Shown: piece after piece, positions 21,181 through 31,671 of the stretch
Position numbering within the stretch: position 1 is the first letter of the stretch
How the letters are laid out: every line of letters begins with the position of its first letter
DNA from: Rhynchopus sp. YZ270_cl-10
Taxonomy: Eukaryota; Euglenozoa; Diplonemea; Diplonemida; Diplonemidae
Length of the DNA: 64,000 nucleotides
Assembly: GCA_964035575.1 (NCBI GenBank)
Contig: OZ037876.1
Span: 930,001-994,000, forward strand
Direction: 5' to 3'
Made by a program: the position numbers and the translations under genes
The notes under the pieces: generated by a model
The model's input: the letters and a program-made list of their open reading frames with translations, nothing else
Databases searched by the model: none
Told to the model about the DNA's origin: nothing

Positions 21181-21376
21181 AAAGAAAGTGACAGGGGTAA
21201 AAAAAAAAAAGAGAAAAAAAGAAGCTTGTCCAAAAACGTCCAAAAAACAGAGATGTAATATCTCTCCCCAGACAAAAACGATCGGTAACAAACCCCAGTA
21301 CACCAAATCCCTCCCTCCCTCAATTCCCTGGTGTCTTGTGTGAAGCCAAAAAAAAAAAAAAAGTGAAGAAAAGTTG

Positions 21377-21411
21377 CCAAGATGAATGTGAGCCTCGTTG
21401 CTTAGTCACCT
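21377..21411 (-). repeat. Family A hairpin
   Basis: Outer AGGTGA/TCATCT with the G.U pair. The inner arm is partly replaced (CTAAG against CTCAC). It is followed by GGCAACTTTTC. Confidence 0.7.
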
Positions 21412-21697
21412 AACAAACCAGATCAAAAAAAGGGGGGTAATAAAGAATGCTGGAAAAGAGGTAGTGGGTGAATGGGAACAAACAAAACACAAACAGTAGT
21501 TTCCTGACCAGAACAGTTGCAATTTTTTTATTGACTTTTTTTAAAAAATTTGTGTAGCAGCTCATGTCCTCCCCCTTAGTCCTCCCCCTTCTCTCCCATT
21601 ACTACGGGGTCAATTTATTTCAACAAATTTTTCTAAAGAAAACATATTTGCCAAACAAAAGAACAGAGGGGACGGGTACGGACAATACGCGAAAGTT

Positions 21698-24608
21698 CTA
21701 CATGGACACCAGCTTGTCGTGGAAGGGTTTGGCATCCTGTATAAAATATGTAATGATGACATTTTAGTGTTAAACAGAACAGTTCTCCGGACTAAATGCA
21801 ATTTACTTGTTTCATATACTAACTATTCTACTGAATAGATGGTATAATAGGTAAATGCAATTTACAAAAAAACTTACCCAAAGACTGGGGGAAAAAAAGA
21901 AGTTGCAAGTGCAAACACCCCACCGTACACTGGCAGACATTGGGTTCTCTGCGGGTTATCTAAAGAAAAAAGAAACATACCGTGCTGAGTGTCCAACCTC
22001 CCTGCGCTGCAGGCTTGTTCATGGTCATCCTCTTGCTGAGACCCTGGACCCAGACCGGCACGCACTGCTCGTAGTTGAAGATCTGTTCGAAGTGCTTCCA
22101 GAAGGTGTCCTTCATGACGCGGTCGGCGTCCTCCTCTTCGCTCGTGGACTGTGCCCATGCGTGCACACCGCTCTTGTCGCCGTCAGGGTAGTGCAGGTAA
22201 GAGAACTGTGTGATGTTGTGTTTAAGTGGAGTGGAGTATTATAACATTTACAGTCAATGAATTGAAAGCGATATAGGGATTGAAAATGGTCCCTGCTTTT
22301 TATGCATCTTTTGTAAAAAGTAAAAAAAAAATGCATAGCATTTGGATTTGAAATACAAAGCTCTGATGGTTGTGTCCGATGCAGTCAGGTTGTCGGATAA
22401 TGTCATGTTCCCCCATTTTTTTAAAAGGGGGGTCGATGTGTGGTCAGTGTAGGGCACATACGTTGTTGAAGGTGAATCCTTTCCAGTCTTTCGCGTTGAT
22501 CTTCGCTGCAGCCTCCGCCTGTGTGGCACCTGCGGGCACGTTCGCTGCGCTGAGGATGGCAGAGCAGAGTTCCATCTTGTGCATCTGTTGTGTGTTAGGG
22601 TAGTGGTCCAGTGGGTAGCGTAGCGGCTGAATGTGAACAACTACTAAATATATGAATACAAAAAATTGCAGAGCGTGTTGGAGATCGCAGAGGTGGTGGT
22701 CACATATTGTTTGTGTGCAATAGAAAGAAAAGTTGAAAGATGAAAATGATTCACGTTTAGAAAGAAAGATAAAAAAATAGAAGAAGAAAAAAATAGATAC
22801 CGTTTGCAGCGTCCTGAGAAGCTTGATCTGCCCCCGGTTCCACCATTCGCCGGTGAACTCCTTTTCCAACAATTCCTGGAAGGGTGTGGTGTTTTTTTAA
22901 AAAGAATGCAAAACCGATCGCCAAAAAAGGGGAAAAAATTGGGAGGAAAAGACACGAAATATGCCACTCGTGCAGAGCTAAACGAGCGTACAAGAAGTTT
23001 TTAAAATGACCCTAAGACTCTCGCTCTTGGTCACCTAGCATGATAACATACAACACATCCGATCTCGCCCTTGAGCGTGCGAAGCTCTGCCTCGAGCACA
23101 GCAGAGGCCTTGTGCGGGCAACCCAGGCCAGCCTCGACGTCCTCCTGCTTGATGAGGACCTGCGCCAGTCCGTTGTCGGTGCTCCACTTGTTCTCGCTGT
23201 GGGGTGGGGTGATGTAGTTATTTTTACAATAGCCTACCATGTGTTCTGTACTCAAAGTCGCCCACAGGCGTTTTATTGGTACACAGGCATCAGGTTCAAC
23301 ACTACAGTGTGCAATGGAAAAAAAGCGCACAAACGTGCAGGGATTCAGTTCATTGACATACTACTGCGGGTGGTCGTACGGGCGTCTCGCGGAGCTTGGG
23401 GAGCCCTCTTGCGCTGATGTGACAAAGTCGAGCATGGTTGTTGCGAGTGGTGTGGCCTCAGCGTTGCTCATTGTGGCTTCGTAGACGGCACTGCGGTAGG
23501 CTGCGTAGTTGGAAGGCTGGGAGATGAAGGCGTCGAACGTATCGTCTATTGTCGCAGTGTTCGCAACCACCTCCTTGTTGTAGTTCGGCACCCATTGGTC
23601 AAAGACGTGGCGCCAGTACGCCATCGCCGGTACGTAGTTCATGCCCTTGAAGCGTCCCTTGAACTCCTCCACCCATTTCTCACGTGCAGGCCCGAACACC
23701 TCCTGGTTCTCGTTCGCGCACCCCCGCACACGCCGTGCCATCCTCGACTCAGCCCAAGCATACTCAGGAAGCTCGAACTGGTTGGCAGCGTAGTGCACCT
23801 CGTTCTCGCCGAAGTACTCAAGGTACTCGTACTCGCTCATGTTCCTCGTTTTCTTGTCGTGCTCCATCAAACGCCGTGTGCGGTGTCTGTTCAGCGGCCC
23901 CGTTCTCGCAAGGTTGATACGGTATGTGTGGTCGGAGTTCGCTGTCAGGAACGGGTCTGGCGGCCCGTTAGGGCTGTTCACGGGGTTCCACGGGTCGGGG
24001 AGGGAGAAGTCACCCCAGTCGCTGTACGCAGGCGGGCGTGCAAACAGCTCACTCTCGCCGGGCGGGAGGGGGCCCTTCGGGTGGTAGTATCCAATCCTGT
24101 TCCCGTCTTCGTCTGTGATCGGACCTGGGAGGGCAGGGATGTCTGCGTTACCCTCAACAAGGGAGCGTGCCTTGTCTCGCAGCTTCTTTCTCCCGATGTT
24201 GATCTCACGGTGGCGCCATACACCTGCAGCGTGCGCGAGGATGGTGGGCTCGTGACCCATACCGAAGAACCGCGAGAGGACGTAGACTCTGTGGGGGTGC
24301 ATCATCGCGAGGCAGTCCTGCAACTCCTTGTGGCCTTCGGTGATCAGCGTTCTGATGACGAGGCCGTCGGTGACGTTCTTGTTCATGTCCATGAAGAGAC
24401 GGCATCGCTTCTTCATGATCGGCAGCGGGGTGGCGAGCTGGTACTGCGACCGCACCACCGAGCAGCACTGCAGCATTTGCCTGTACAGGTGGATCGCCTC
24501 GCGCCGCAAGTCTTGGTATTCTCCGTTCACGTTCCACGAGTTTGCGAATCCCGTCATGTGACGCTGCTGTCTCACCACCGCGAGCGCTCCTTTCTGTAGA
24601 GATGCCAT
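21698..24608 (-). CDS. Large LYR-motif protein, complex I NDUFB9/B22-like
   Basis: Six exons: 23365-24608, 23052-23196, 22801-22875, 22462-22584, 21981-22205 and 21698-21736. All have GT-AG introns of 168-256 bases and the frame is continuous, giving 616 residues. The N-terminus (MASLQKGALAVVRQQRHM) suits a mitochondrial presequence. REAIHLYRQMLQ is an LYR motif. The following RCRLFMDMNKNVTD...LITEGHKELQD...HPHRVYV fits the F-x-x-N-K/x-D...HP layout of NDUFB9 (B22), an accessory subunit of respiratory complex I. Usual family length is about 180 residues, so this protein has some 400 extra. LYR proteins also serve iron-sulfur assembly and other complexes, so the subunit identity is tentative. 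Introns contain family A, D and F elements. Confidence 0.8.
21901..21962 (-). repeat. Family D element (intronic)
   Basis: Sense strand GATAACCCGCAGAGAACCC, AATGTCTGCCAGTGTA, CGGTGGGGTGTTTGCAC, then TTGCAACTTCTTTTTTT. It lies in the last intron of the LYR gene. Confidence 0.65.
22250..22285 (-). repeat. Family F element (intronic)
   Basis: TCAATGAATTGAAAG followed by a GATATAGGGATTG flank on +, in intron 4 of the LYR gene. A decayed family C tail (22345-22375) lies nearby. Confidence 0.6.
23001..23038 (-). repeat. Family A hairpin (intronic)
   Basis: Sense strand AGGTGACCAAGAG, CGAGAGT, CTTAGGGTCATTTT. It starts about 13 bases after the 5' splice site GTATGT of LYR intron 2. Two G.U pairs replace Watson-Crick pairs in the outer stem. 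Confidence 0.75.
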
Positions 24609-24654
24609 ATTTACCTCCTCCCAGCCGCGTGCGGCGAGAGTTACTTTGTGTTCT

Positions 24655-24657
24655 CTG
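24655..24657 (-). promoter_or_regulatory. Probable spliced-leader acceptor of the LYR gene
   Basis: A T/C-rich tract (TTTTTCTTTTTC repeated) then ATTTCCCCCAG lies 46 bases upstream of ATG 24608. Confidence 0.55.
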
Positions 24658-24770
24658 GGGGAAATGATGGTGTAGAAAAGAAAAAGAAAAAGAAAAAGGA
24701 GAAAACTCAAACAAATGCCTTTCCCCTCGATATTTCGAAACAAATCGGTGTAAAAAAACGTTGGGCAATT

Positions 24771-25511
24771 TCATTGCCCTTCAGAAAGCTGTCTTTGTCG
24801 CGTTGGCGAGAGCGGGTCTGTGTGGAGAAGGCGTTTTGCCTCTGCGAGAGACGCTTCTAAGGAGTGTATGACGTAAAGCGTGGAATCGCGCAGTGTGGCG
24901 GAGGAGGCTTGGCGTACGTACAGGGCTTGCTTGCTGTCGTGGAGGGCCTGCAGGCGGGAGGTCACATCGTTCTGCAACAACAAAATCTCGTCAACGGTCT
25001 TCGTAAACCCCTCCTCCGCGAGGGCCTGCATCCGGTCTTGCTGGGTCTCGATGATATCGACCAAGCCCTTTAAGCAATAGTACCCTGCTTCCTCCTTCAA
25101 TTCTGAAAGCTCCTCGGCACCTAGATGGGGCACTTCAGACAGCTCGCCAATTCTGCAGTAGTCTAGGATTGCGGAAAACCACTTCGAGGGGCGGTCGATG
25201 ACCACAGCACCATTGTCGTGGTCGAGCGAGAAGGCGTTACTGAAAAGCACGCCGAACATAGAGTCTTCACGGTCGCGGAGAAGCAACGTCGCCACTGTGG
25301 TGCGATACAGAACGCCGCCAACCCGAAGTTTCACCTTCGAATTCATGTCAAAAGTGGATTCCGGGTCAGCAAAGGTATGCCCCCCTCCAGAGAGCTCCTC
25401 AACAACCCATTTGGTATCGTCCTCGCAGTCCCGGCAGTAGCTTTCAAGTTGGACCTCATCGCACGCAATGACCCTGATTGCACCACATTTCTGGCAACGA
25501 TAGGAGCTCAT
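24771..25511 (-). CDS. KCTD-type BTB protein with N-terminal zinc ribbon
   Basis: 246 residues. CxxC pairs at 7-10 (CQKC) and 26-29 (CRDC) form a probable zinc ribbon. Residues 58-150 are a T1/BTB domain of the KCTD type (KVKLRVGGVLYRTTVATLL at its start, then FSAILDYCRIGEL and EAGYYCLKGLV). The C-terminal 90 residues are helical. KCTD proteins often act as adaptors for Cullin-3 ubiquitin ligases or form oligomers; potassium-channel T1 domains are related but no channel is attached here. The zinc ribbon in front of the BTB is not the usual arrangement. It lies 162 bases upstream of the LYR gene start. Confidence 0.85.
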   Translation of the reverse strand: MSSYRCQKCGAIRVIACDEVQLESYCRDCEDDTKWVVEELSGGGHTFADPESTFDMNSKVKLRVGGVLYRTTVATLLLRDREDSMFGVLFSNAFSLDHDNGAVVIDRPSKWFSAILDYCRIGELSEVPHLGAEELSELKEEAGYYCLKGLVDIIETQQDRMQALAEEGFTKTVDEILLLQNDVTSRLQALHDSKQALYVRQASSATLRDSTLYVIHSLEASLAEAKRLLHTDPLSPTRQRQLSEGQ

Positions 25512-25660
25512 TGAGAAAAGCTAAGCCAGTCTCGCCAAAAAATAGTTATTGTTAGATGAACCCAAAGCTGTAGAACAATGAAGGCTGGTGGGTTGCAAAA
25601 ACTGAGGGTAAAGAAAACAGTGGGAAAGAAAGAAGGAAAGAAGAAAGGGAAAAGTGTATA

Positions 25661-25688
25661 AAGATGAACCGAAGCCTAGTCACCTTTC
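25661..25688 (-). repeat. Family A, internally deleted
   Basis: Outer AAGGTGACTAGG and CTTCGGTTCATCTT remain, the loop is lost. Confidence 0.6.
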
Positions 25689-25728
25689 AGGAGAAGCGCT
25701 CCAGGGAAGAAGGAAGGAATGGTTGGTA

Positions 25729-25760
25729 AAAATGACCCTAAGCCTGCACTGTGTTACCTA
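25729..25760 (-). repeat. Family A hairpin, altered loop
   Basis: Sense strand AGGTAACAC, AGTGCAGGC, TTAGGGTCATTTTTAC. The 3' arm is consensus-like, the 5' arm decayed. Confidence 0.6.
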
Positions 25761-26086
25761 GGCGAAATTAATTGGGGGGGAGGGAGAAGAGGGAGAAGGG
25801 GGGGAGGAAGGGCGAAGTAGATATTTTTGAAAAAAATGGAGCTGTTCTTTTGTTTTGTATTTCATTTTTCAGATTTACGAACAAAACAAAAAAAAAACGG
25901 GCTAGTCGCGAGTTTTTTTTTTATTTCCTGTGGATTTTGGGGGTTTTTGTTTAAATGGTACACAGGCAAAAACCCCGGGTAAGCGTCGCTGTTTACCCCC
26001 CCCACATCTTTCACTGAAAGGGAGGGGGGTACGTCTAACAAGAAGTTCTTGTTCTGCTCGAAGAGAAAAAAAGAAAAGAAAACTTG

Positions 26087-26120
26087 GAAGATGAAGGTGC
26101 CTCTCGTGCACACATCTTTA
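26087..26120 (-). repeat. Family A hairpin, GTG/CAC inner stem
   Basis: AAAGATGTGTG, CACGAGAGG, CACCTTCATCTT, then CCAAGTTTTCTTTTC. Outer AAGATG/CATCTT is perfectly Watson-Crick and compensates the G.U of the type copy. Confidence 0.8.
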
Positions 26121-26525
26121 ACCTGATGTTCCTGGTATCAACAACATCAACACGTTTTCATCGTTCTTTTTTTATGAATAAATAACCACGCACAAAGCTA
26201 TTTTTCTTTTCTTTTTCATCTCATTTCTTGTTCATATTCACTGCCCTAACTCAGAGCTTTCTATAACTTTTTTATAACCTTTTTTTCTCTTTTTTTTGTG
26301 TTTTTCCGACTTCAAAATCGTTTTTTTTTTTTTGTTTTTTCGTCTTTTCGCGAAGATATCCACTATTCAAGCAAAGGAGAACAATACGGAGGGGAGGGGG
26401 AAGAAGGGCACACTATTTTTATTAAAAAATCTGGTGTTTTTTTTTGTGGGATAAGGGGTCACCCCACCAACTTACCCTCCCCCTCCATCGTCCTCAAAAC
26501 ACCAACAAAGCACAATGAACACTAC

Positions 26526-27290
26526 TTATGAAGCATCCTTTTCGATGGAGAAAGGGCAGGGCTTGCCGTTCTTAACGTAGGGGCAGTTGTTCGGGCGGCA
26601 CATCTGTGAGGGGGGGTGAGAAGATATTGTTGAATTATTGGCAGAAGAAGACAGAAGACGAAGGACAAATAAACGTTACTATTAGAATGGACACGTCTAG
26701 GAACCTCACTTCGCCTCAAAAAACATTTTTTGGTGCGGCTGACGACCCCAAAATAGCAGAAAATAGCACTTTAACGCACCCCCCTTTCAGCCACACCATT
26801 TTTTGTTGTTGTTGTATTGAGAATCAATCACTCAGTTAAAAAAAAGAAGAAAAAATTTGCCATACCCTGTGGGTACCACGCTGGGCGCCACACTGCACAG
26901 TCAAGGCAGACATCCCGAAGAAGTTTCCAACTGCACTCCCCGTGCTGGCGTACATCACGCCTTTGCACTGCTTTGCGGACTCCGGACCCAGACCGTTAGT
27001 CACACAGTGCTTGCCGTCCTCCGTGAAGTGGTGGCAGTAGCAGGTGAACTCAGCATTAGTCTTGGTCACCCCGTAGATCTCTGTCAGCTTCTTGTCGTCA
27101 AGCTTAAGCTGTGTTTTTTGTTGTGTAAAAAGCAAAAATTATTTTTTCCAACTTCAGAAGGGTTCAAACAGAACATCAGATGAAAGCCACTCTACCTCTC
27201 CCCCCAGCAAACAGTACCCTTTATACCACCCCTGACGCAGCTAAAAACAGAGATAACACATACCTTGCGCGTGCAGGATGCGGAGGCCAT
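26526..27290 (-). CDS. Small cysteine-rich protein, unknown
   Basis: Three exons, 27264-27290, 26866-27108 and 26526-26603, joined by GT-AG introns of 155 and 262 bases with donors GTATGT and GTATGG. They give 115 residues. Cysteines are dense (CYCHHF, KHCV, KQCKG, VQCG, MCRPNNCPYV, KPCPF), consistent with metal binding or disulfides. A hydrophobic stretch, GNFFGMSALTV, is too short to be a certain membrane helix. No family is recognised. All junctions are phase 0, and each exon alone would look like a meaningless short frame. The size and Cys pattern would suit a mitochondrial intermembrane-space or iron-sulfur-associated protein, but that is a guess. Confidence 0.7.
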
Positions 27291-28111
27291 TGTGTTGGTG
27301 TGTTTTCCTTTTTATACGTGCTGATAATAAGTAATGTCTTGGGCGGGATGCGGGGGTTTTCACAAAATCTAAAGTTGTCCTGACCCCCTTCTTTTTTTAT
27401 TTTCAATGCACCCAATAGCTACAACGTGCCTGTGCACGACGTAAAAACGGCAAACCAAAGATGAACTCATGTCCTTTCTATTACACAGAAAAGCAAGAAA
27501 AAAAGTGAAGAAACCACATTTTTTTTTTAAATAGTGAATTTGAGGGGGAGAACGTGGAACGCACACCCATCTTTAAAGGTATGTCTGAACTCTGTGTGAA
27601 TAAATTTGGGTAGAGTTGTGTGCCCTTTTTTTTGTCTCCACCACACTTCCTCTGTTTTCCAAAAAAAAACAAAAATTCTCTTTTTTTTGACAAAAAAGAT
27701 ACCAAAAAGGAAAGGAATCAACTATGCTTCTGTTTCTCCCGCCTTCTTTCTCGGAAAAAGCCTTTATCATCGAAACCGGCTTGATGAGAGAAATGAATAC
27801 CAGACAGAGTTAACCTGCCACTGAAACAGGCAACACTGTCCTACTGTAAGATGTTTGACCCACAGCCAACGCTATGGCTAAATAATACGCTATCATGAAA
27901 ACCCGTGTCACCGTACAACCTGAGCTCTGGATCAAACTAAACCCTTGTGGCAAAAACGACCTGGAACCCGAGTCTGATAACATAAGACTCTCATACCCGC
28001 ATTAAAAATAAAAGAAAACAATGTTTCAAAAACAAAAATCATTATTTCATAAAAATCAAAAACAAAACGATATGCAAGCCGCACAGTGCCTAATCATCTT
28101 CAGATCAAAAA

Positions 28112-28222
28112 TTGACTTGAAATACAAAGCCCTCTCGTGAACACTGTACCTTGGTACATGACCGGTGCACCGGGGTGGACCCTAACCATGCAATCCTACA
28201 TCCATTTCGTGGTTTCCATCTG
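28112..28222 (-). repeat. Family C structured repeat, full length
   Basis: Head CAGATGGAAACCACGAAATG. The middle has the perfect hairpin TGTACC-AA-GGTACA, then GTGTTCACGAGAGGGC and TTTGTATTTCAAGTCAA. Confidence 0.8.
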
Positions 28223-28653
28223 CAATAACAATAGAGGGAGAGCGTAACTTTTCTTTCTGGGGAAGTTTTTTTCCTGGAGGGGGGGTTTTAACAATACAAC
28301 TGAAAAGAGAAAAATGGTTAGATAGTGAAGGGGAGAAAGAGGGGTACTTGTATTTTCTTGTTTGGAGAATGGGGATTTTTTTTTTCTTCGCAAATGTTGG
28401 CCTTCGTTTTCTCTCGAGTAAGATCCATAAAGACACAGATCTATTTTGTGCTGCTATATTTTGCTATTTTGTGTCACTTTACACCAGCTGGTCCCATTTT
28501 TTTCACTCCCGAAAAACGTATGGGAGGGAAACTGTCCTACCATGCTGTGTAGCACAACAACAAAAAAAAAAAAAAAAAACAACAACAAAGCAAGAGGTCG
28601 TGCCAGTTGTCGTGGCAGCTGCCAAAAATTTCCGATAGTCAGTAAGGAATAGT

Positions 28654-28711
28654 CATTGATGCAGACACCTCCGACTGACCCACGATGCCAGCCATCCGGA
28701 TGAAACCACAT
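28654..28711 (-). repeat. Family B element
   Basis: Sense strand CATCCGGATGGCTGGCATCG, TGGGTCAGTCGGAGG, TGTCTGCATCAATG. GATGGCTGGCA can pair with TGTCTGCATC. Confidence 0.7.
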
Positions 28712-29147
28712 AAATGCTCTGGTCTGACCCCCCCATTGTATCGACCACTCATCACAGTGATAGGTTATGTGCTCAATGTCACAAAAAAAAAAGCCATAAA
28801 AAGCTTCGAAGGCTAGAATACCTTTGTTTATTTTATTTTTCGGAACAACATTTTGCCCCGCATTTTTTCGCGCATGCTCCCAACACCCCCGCGTCTATTT
28901 TGTAGTGCGACAATAAAAAAAGTCGCCCTTTTTTTTTTTTTGAAAACTTGGCTGCATTATTAATGGGGGGACAGTATCAGACACCCGAGGATGAGCTCTA
29001 CTATACCAAACGTTTTTTTTTTTTTGTTTTTCGTTTTTGTATTTTATGGACATTGTCCACAAATGATACCCACCATACCATGCCTTGGGAAATATTCCGT
29101 ACTGCAGGAGTACGGATTACCCAAAAAAATATGGGTTACAAAAGATA

Positions 29148-29192
29148 AAAGATGAATACTACTCACGTGCATGACACATCTTTTGAAAAAAA
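29148..29192 (-). repeat. Family A hairpin
   Basis: AAAGATGTGTCATG, CACGTGAGT, AGTATTCATCTTTT. Outer AAAGATG/CATCTTT is perfect, the apex slightly changed. Confidence 0.65.
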
Positions 29193-29749
29193 AAAATACT
29201 GATTTCAAAACTAAACACAACACTAGGGCACGGGCCACTAACACAGTATCCCCCCACCGCCACCGCAACCAAAGGTTTAATGCAAGCGGAGGTGACGCGG
29301 AGAATAGCGCCTTTTTATTTTTTTCTTGGAACGTAAATCTTCTTCAAGATTTTGTGTGACTAGTTTTAGCTCGTCCACACAGTGTGCTGAGCACTGCGTC
29401 ACACATCCAATACACCCTTTTCCCCATATATTTTTTCACAAAAAGAAATAAAAAAAAAACAAAAAAAAAATGGGATAGAGGGAAATAGAGGACGCCTCAC
29501 AGAGGGGCCATCTTTCAACCAAAAAAAATTCAATAATTTGGGAATCCGGGGAAAAGGAAAGCAGGGGGGGGCGAAGATAAAAAACAACAGCCAACCACAC
29601 TGGCTCTTCTCTTCTCTCTCTCTCTCTTTCGTTCCCCTTACGTCCCTCCTACCCTTTATTTTCAAAAAAAATGCTGTCAAAAGACAAAACAGAGCTACAA
29701 AGACCCCCCTTACCCATTTTTTTTATCCCCCTCTCCACTCTCCCCCCCC

Positions 29750-30553
29750 CTACACATCGTACTCAGCAGTCATAGGTGGCATTCTCGGGGGCGGGCTGAA
29801 ACCCACCGCCCCGCTGTTGGGGGTGCCCCCCATCGACATCCCGCCTCCTGCTGGGATCATGGCAAGGGGTTGCTGTGGGGTGGCAAGGCCGGCGACTCCT
29901 CCTCCACGTTCAGGGAAAACACTTCCTGTATGGTATTGACTGGTGACAGGGCGGTGGACTACCACGGCGTAGTATTCATTGAGATAGCTTGTCATTTTGT
30001 GGGTGTAGGTAAGCCAGAGAACGACACCTCCAGCCAAAAAGGTGATAGTATTGAACACAAACGACGCCGTCAAAATCCCTTCCGATTCCACCCCATCTGT
30101 CGTAATCGCCTTGAAGTCCATCGCCCATAACGGCATATCATTGAAAAACCAGAGCGAGATGATTCCGATAATCACCTTCCGCTTCCGGTCCACCCGGTCG
30201 GTACTGTATTTGCTTGCCCAATACCAACAGGTCCAGGAAACGCTGAAGTACATGATCATCCCAACAATAACAAAGGCAACGTACGCTTTGGTCAGACCAC
30301 CATAAGCCTCATCGGCAGTATCGGAGCGCATATACGCGATATAATTGATGAGTGTAATAAGAATGCTAAGACCCCACCAGAACATGCAAAAGTACGGAAT
30401 TGTTTCCTGTTCTTCAAGCAGCCAGACCGGGAAAAAAAACCCAGGGTCCCCAGGATTAAGTTTATGATGAGGTTGGTTCGCAAGAGTCTCATATGATGAA
30501 GTCCCCGCAGCGCGTTGCGGGGACCCTGGTGCAGCGGGGCTTATAGAATCCAT
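29750..30553 (-). CDS. Four-transmembrane protein with proline-rich tail
   Basis: 267 residues from ATG 30553. Two CAG acceptors (30585-30587 and 30590-30592) lie about 35 bases upstream, which excludes the longer frame from 30673. Four membrane helices are clear: about 50-75 (FCMFWWGLSILITLINYIAY), 90-115, 125-150 (KVIIGIISLWFFNDMPLWA) and 160-185. The N-terminal 45 residues and C-terminal 75 residues are soluble, the latter Gly/Pro/Met-rich. The layout recalls MARVEL or tetraspan vesicle proteins, but no diagnostic motif is present. Confidence 0.8.
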   Translation of the reverse strand: MDSISPAAPGSPQRAAGTSSYETLANQPHHKLNPGDPGFFFPVWLLEEQETIPYFCMFWWGLSILITLINYIAYMRSDTADEAYGGLTKAYVAFVIVGMIMYFSVSWTCWYWASKYSTDRVDRKRKVIIGIISLWFFNDMPLWAMDFKAITTDGVESEGILTASFVFNTITFLAGGVVLWLTYTHKMTSYLNEYYAVVVHRPVTSQYHTGSVFPERGGGVAGLATPQQPLAMIPAGGGMSMGGTPNSGAVGFSPPPRMPPMTAEYDV

Positions 30554-30810
30554 AGGTGGTGTCTTTTCTAGGTTCGTTGGAAGGCTGAACTGAACGGAAG
30601 GGGATTGTGTCGAAATGGTCGAAATTGTAGCAATTTTGTGTAAGGAACAAGAAAGAAAAAGTTTGAAATACAATTAAAAAAAGGGACCTGAAGGAGGATG
30701 ATGGGAGGAAAGGAGGGAGGAGGAGGAGGAGAGAGAGGAATGGTACCTCTAAAAGTTTGAAGAGGTGAAAGAGGGGGGAGTTGTTGATAACCCATTTTTA
30801 GCAAATGTTT

Positions 30811-30846
<36 letters not shown>

Positions 30847-31009
30847 AAAATGACCAAAAAAAGGGGGCTAGTATATTATTTTGTTCGTTTCTTGAAAAAC
30901 GGCCCCAATCAATTTGTCTTTTTTTTGAAAACACATAAGAGACAGAACCATCACATCCACAACGCCACATCAGTAGCTTCTCCAAAAAAACTCCGGGGTT
31001 CTTACCCTT
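30554..31009. other. Spacer, 456 bases
   Basis: Holds the 5' leader and acceptor of the four-TM gene, an A run of about 35 bases (30809-30843) and the 3' UTR of the next gene upstream. No repeat family is recognised. Confidence 0.5.
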
Positions 31010-31671
31010 CTAATAGGCGGCAATGCTCTTGTCCATAGACTGCATGAATGAGGTGATGTATATGGCCCAGGCACAGAGCATAAAGAAGCAGTAGTAGATC
31101 AGCCATTTCTTAACGTTGTAGACAAACATATATGCAGCCAGCTTCATGTCCGTGAAGTACTGTAGCCGTTCCCGTCTTGCCTGCAGCTGCTGCAGCTTCT
31201 CCTCCTGTGTACCGCTGAACCGGTTTGCCTCTCGCTCTAGCTCCTCATTCGCTATGTCGTACATCTCATTGCGTACATCTCTCCCCTCCATTACCCTCTG
31301 TTTCAGACCTTCGTCGTGCTTCGATTTATCGTCCAAAATAGCCTGAAAAAAAAAAAAATTTTTTTTTTTTTTTGGTCATCATTAGGAAGAGCGTGCGTAG
31401 ACCCGAGGATGAGCGCAAATATAACGTCTTTTTTCCCTCTTCTGGAACACCGTGGAGTATCTAAACTATTCAAAGGGTAGAAGAAAGGTTTGTTAACCTA
31501 TGACTAAGCCTCTCGCACTTCACCTATCCTAAAAAAAAAAAAAAATGAGAAAGAATGTAAAAGAAAACATACCTTCCACGGTGAAGCTGCTGGGAGGTTG
31601 TTATTGCAATATCTCCGCTGAGAGAGCACCCGACTAGCACCTTGCACCGTTAAGATGCGTACCAACACCAT
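31010..31671 (-). CDS. Single-pass mitochondrial-type protein
   Basis: Two exons, 31573-31671 and 31010-31342, joined over a 230-base GT-AG intron (GTATGT donor, TTTCAG acceptor), giving 143 residues. The N-terminus MVLVRILTVQGASRVLSQRR is Arg-rich without acids and suits a mitochondrial presequence. Residues 35-100 are charged and helical (GTQEEKLQQLQARRERLQYF), then one membrane helix near residues 112-132 (WLIYYCFFMLCAWAIYITSF) and a short tail. Small single-pass proteins of this type are common accessory subunits of respiratory complexes, though no family is identified. The intron holds a family A hairpin, so its splicing could test whether the element affects cis-splicing. Confidence 0.75.
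31497..31527 (-). repeat. Family A hairpin (intronic)
   Basis: Sense strand TAGGTGAAG, TGCGAGAGG, CTTAGTCATAGG. It lies in the intron of the mitochondrial-type gene. Confidence 0.65.

Larger units (their letters stand above)
19986..21697. other. Spacer, 1.7 kb, no gene
   Basis: Holds family A variants (20046-20093, 20651-20690, 21377-21411), a family C tail (21140-21180), a possible weak family D fragment near 20598-20632 and many A/T runs. Confidence 0.55.
25512..26525. other. Spacer, 1.0 kb, no gene
   Basis: Three family A copies (25661-25688 shortened, 25729-25760, 26087-26120), a possible fourth near 25552, and long A/T/G runs. A/T-rich sequence at 26200-26350 has no coding frame. Confidence 0.6.
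27291..29749. other. Spacer, 2.5 kb, no gene
   Basis: Contains family C (28112-28222), B (28654-28711) and A (29148-29192) elements. A GC-moderate block at 27820-28010 has no open frame on the minus strand and only partial tRNA resemblance. Confidence 0.55.

Noticed and set aside
27820-28010. Possible tRNA gene
   Set aside because: A GGGTTCCAGGTC word resembles a B-box but no cloverleaf with an acceptor stem can be formed.
29750-30673. Longer start for the four-TM protein
   Set aside because: Pyrimidine tract and CAG acceptors lie between 30673 and 30553, so the extra 40 codons would be spliced away.
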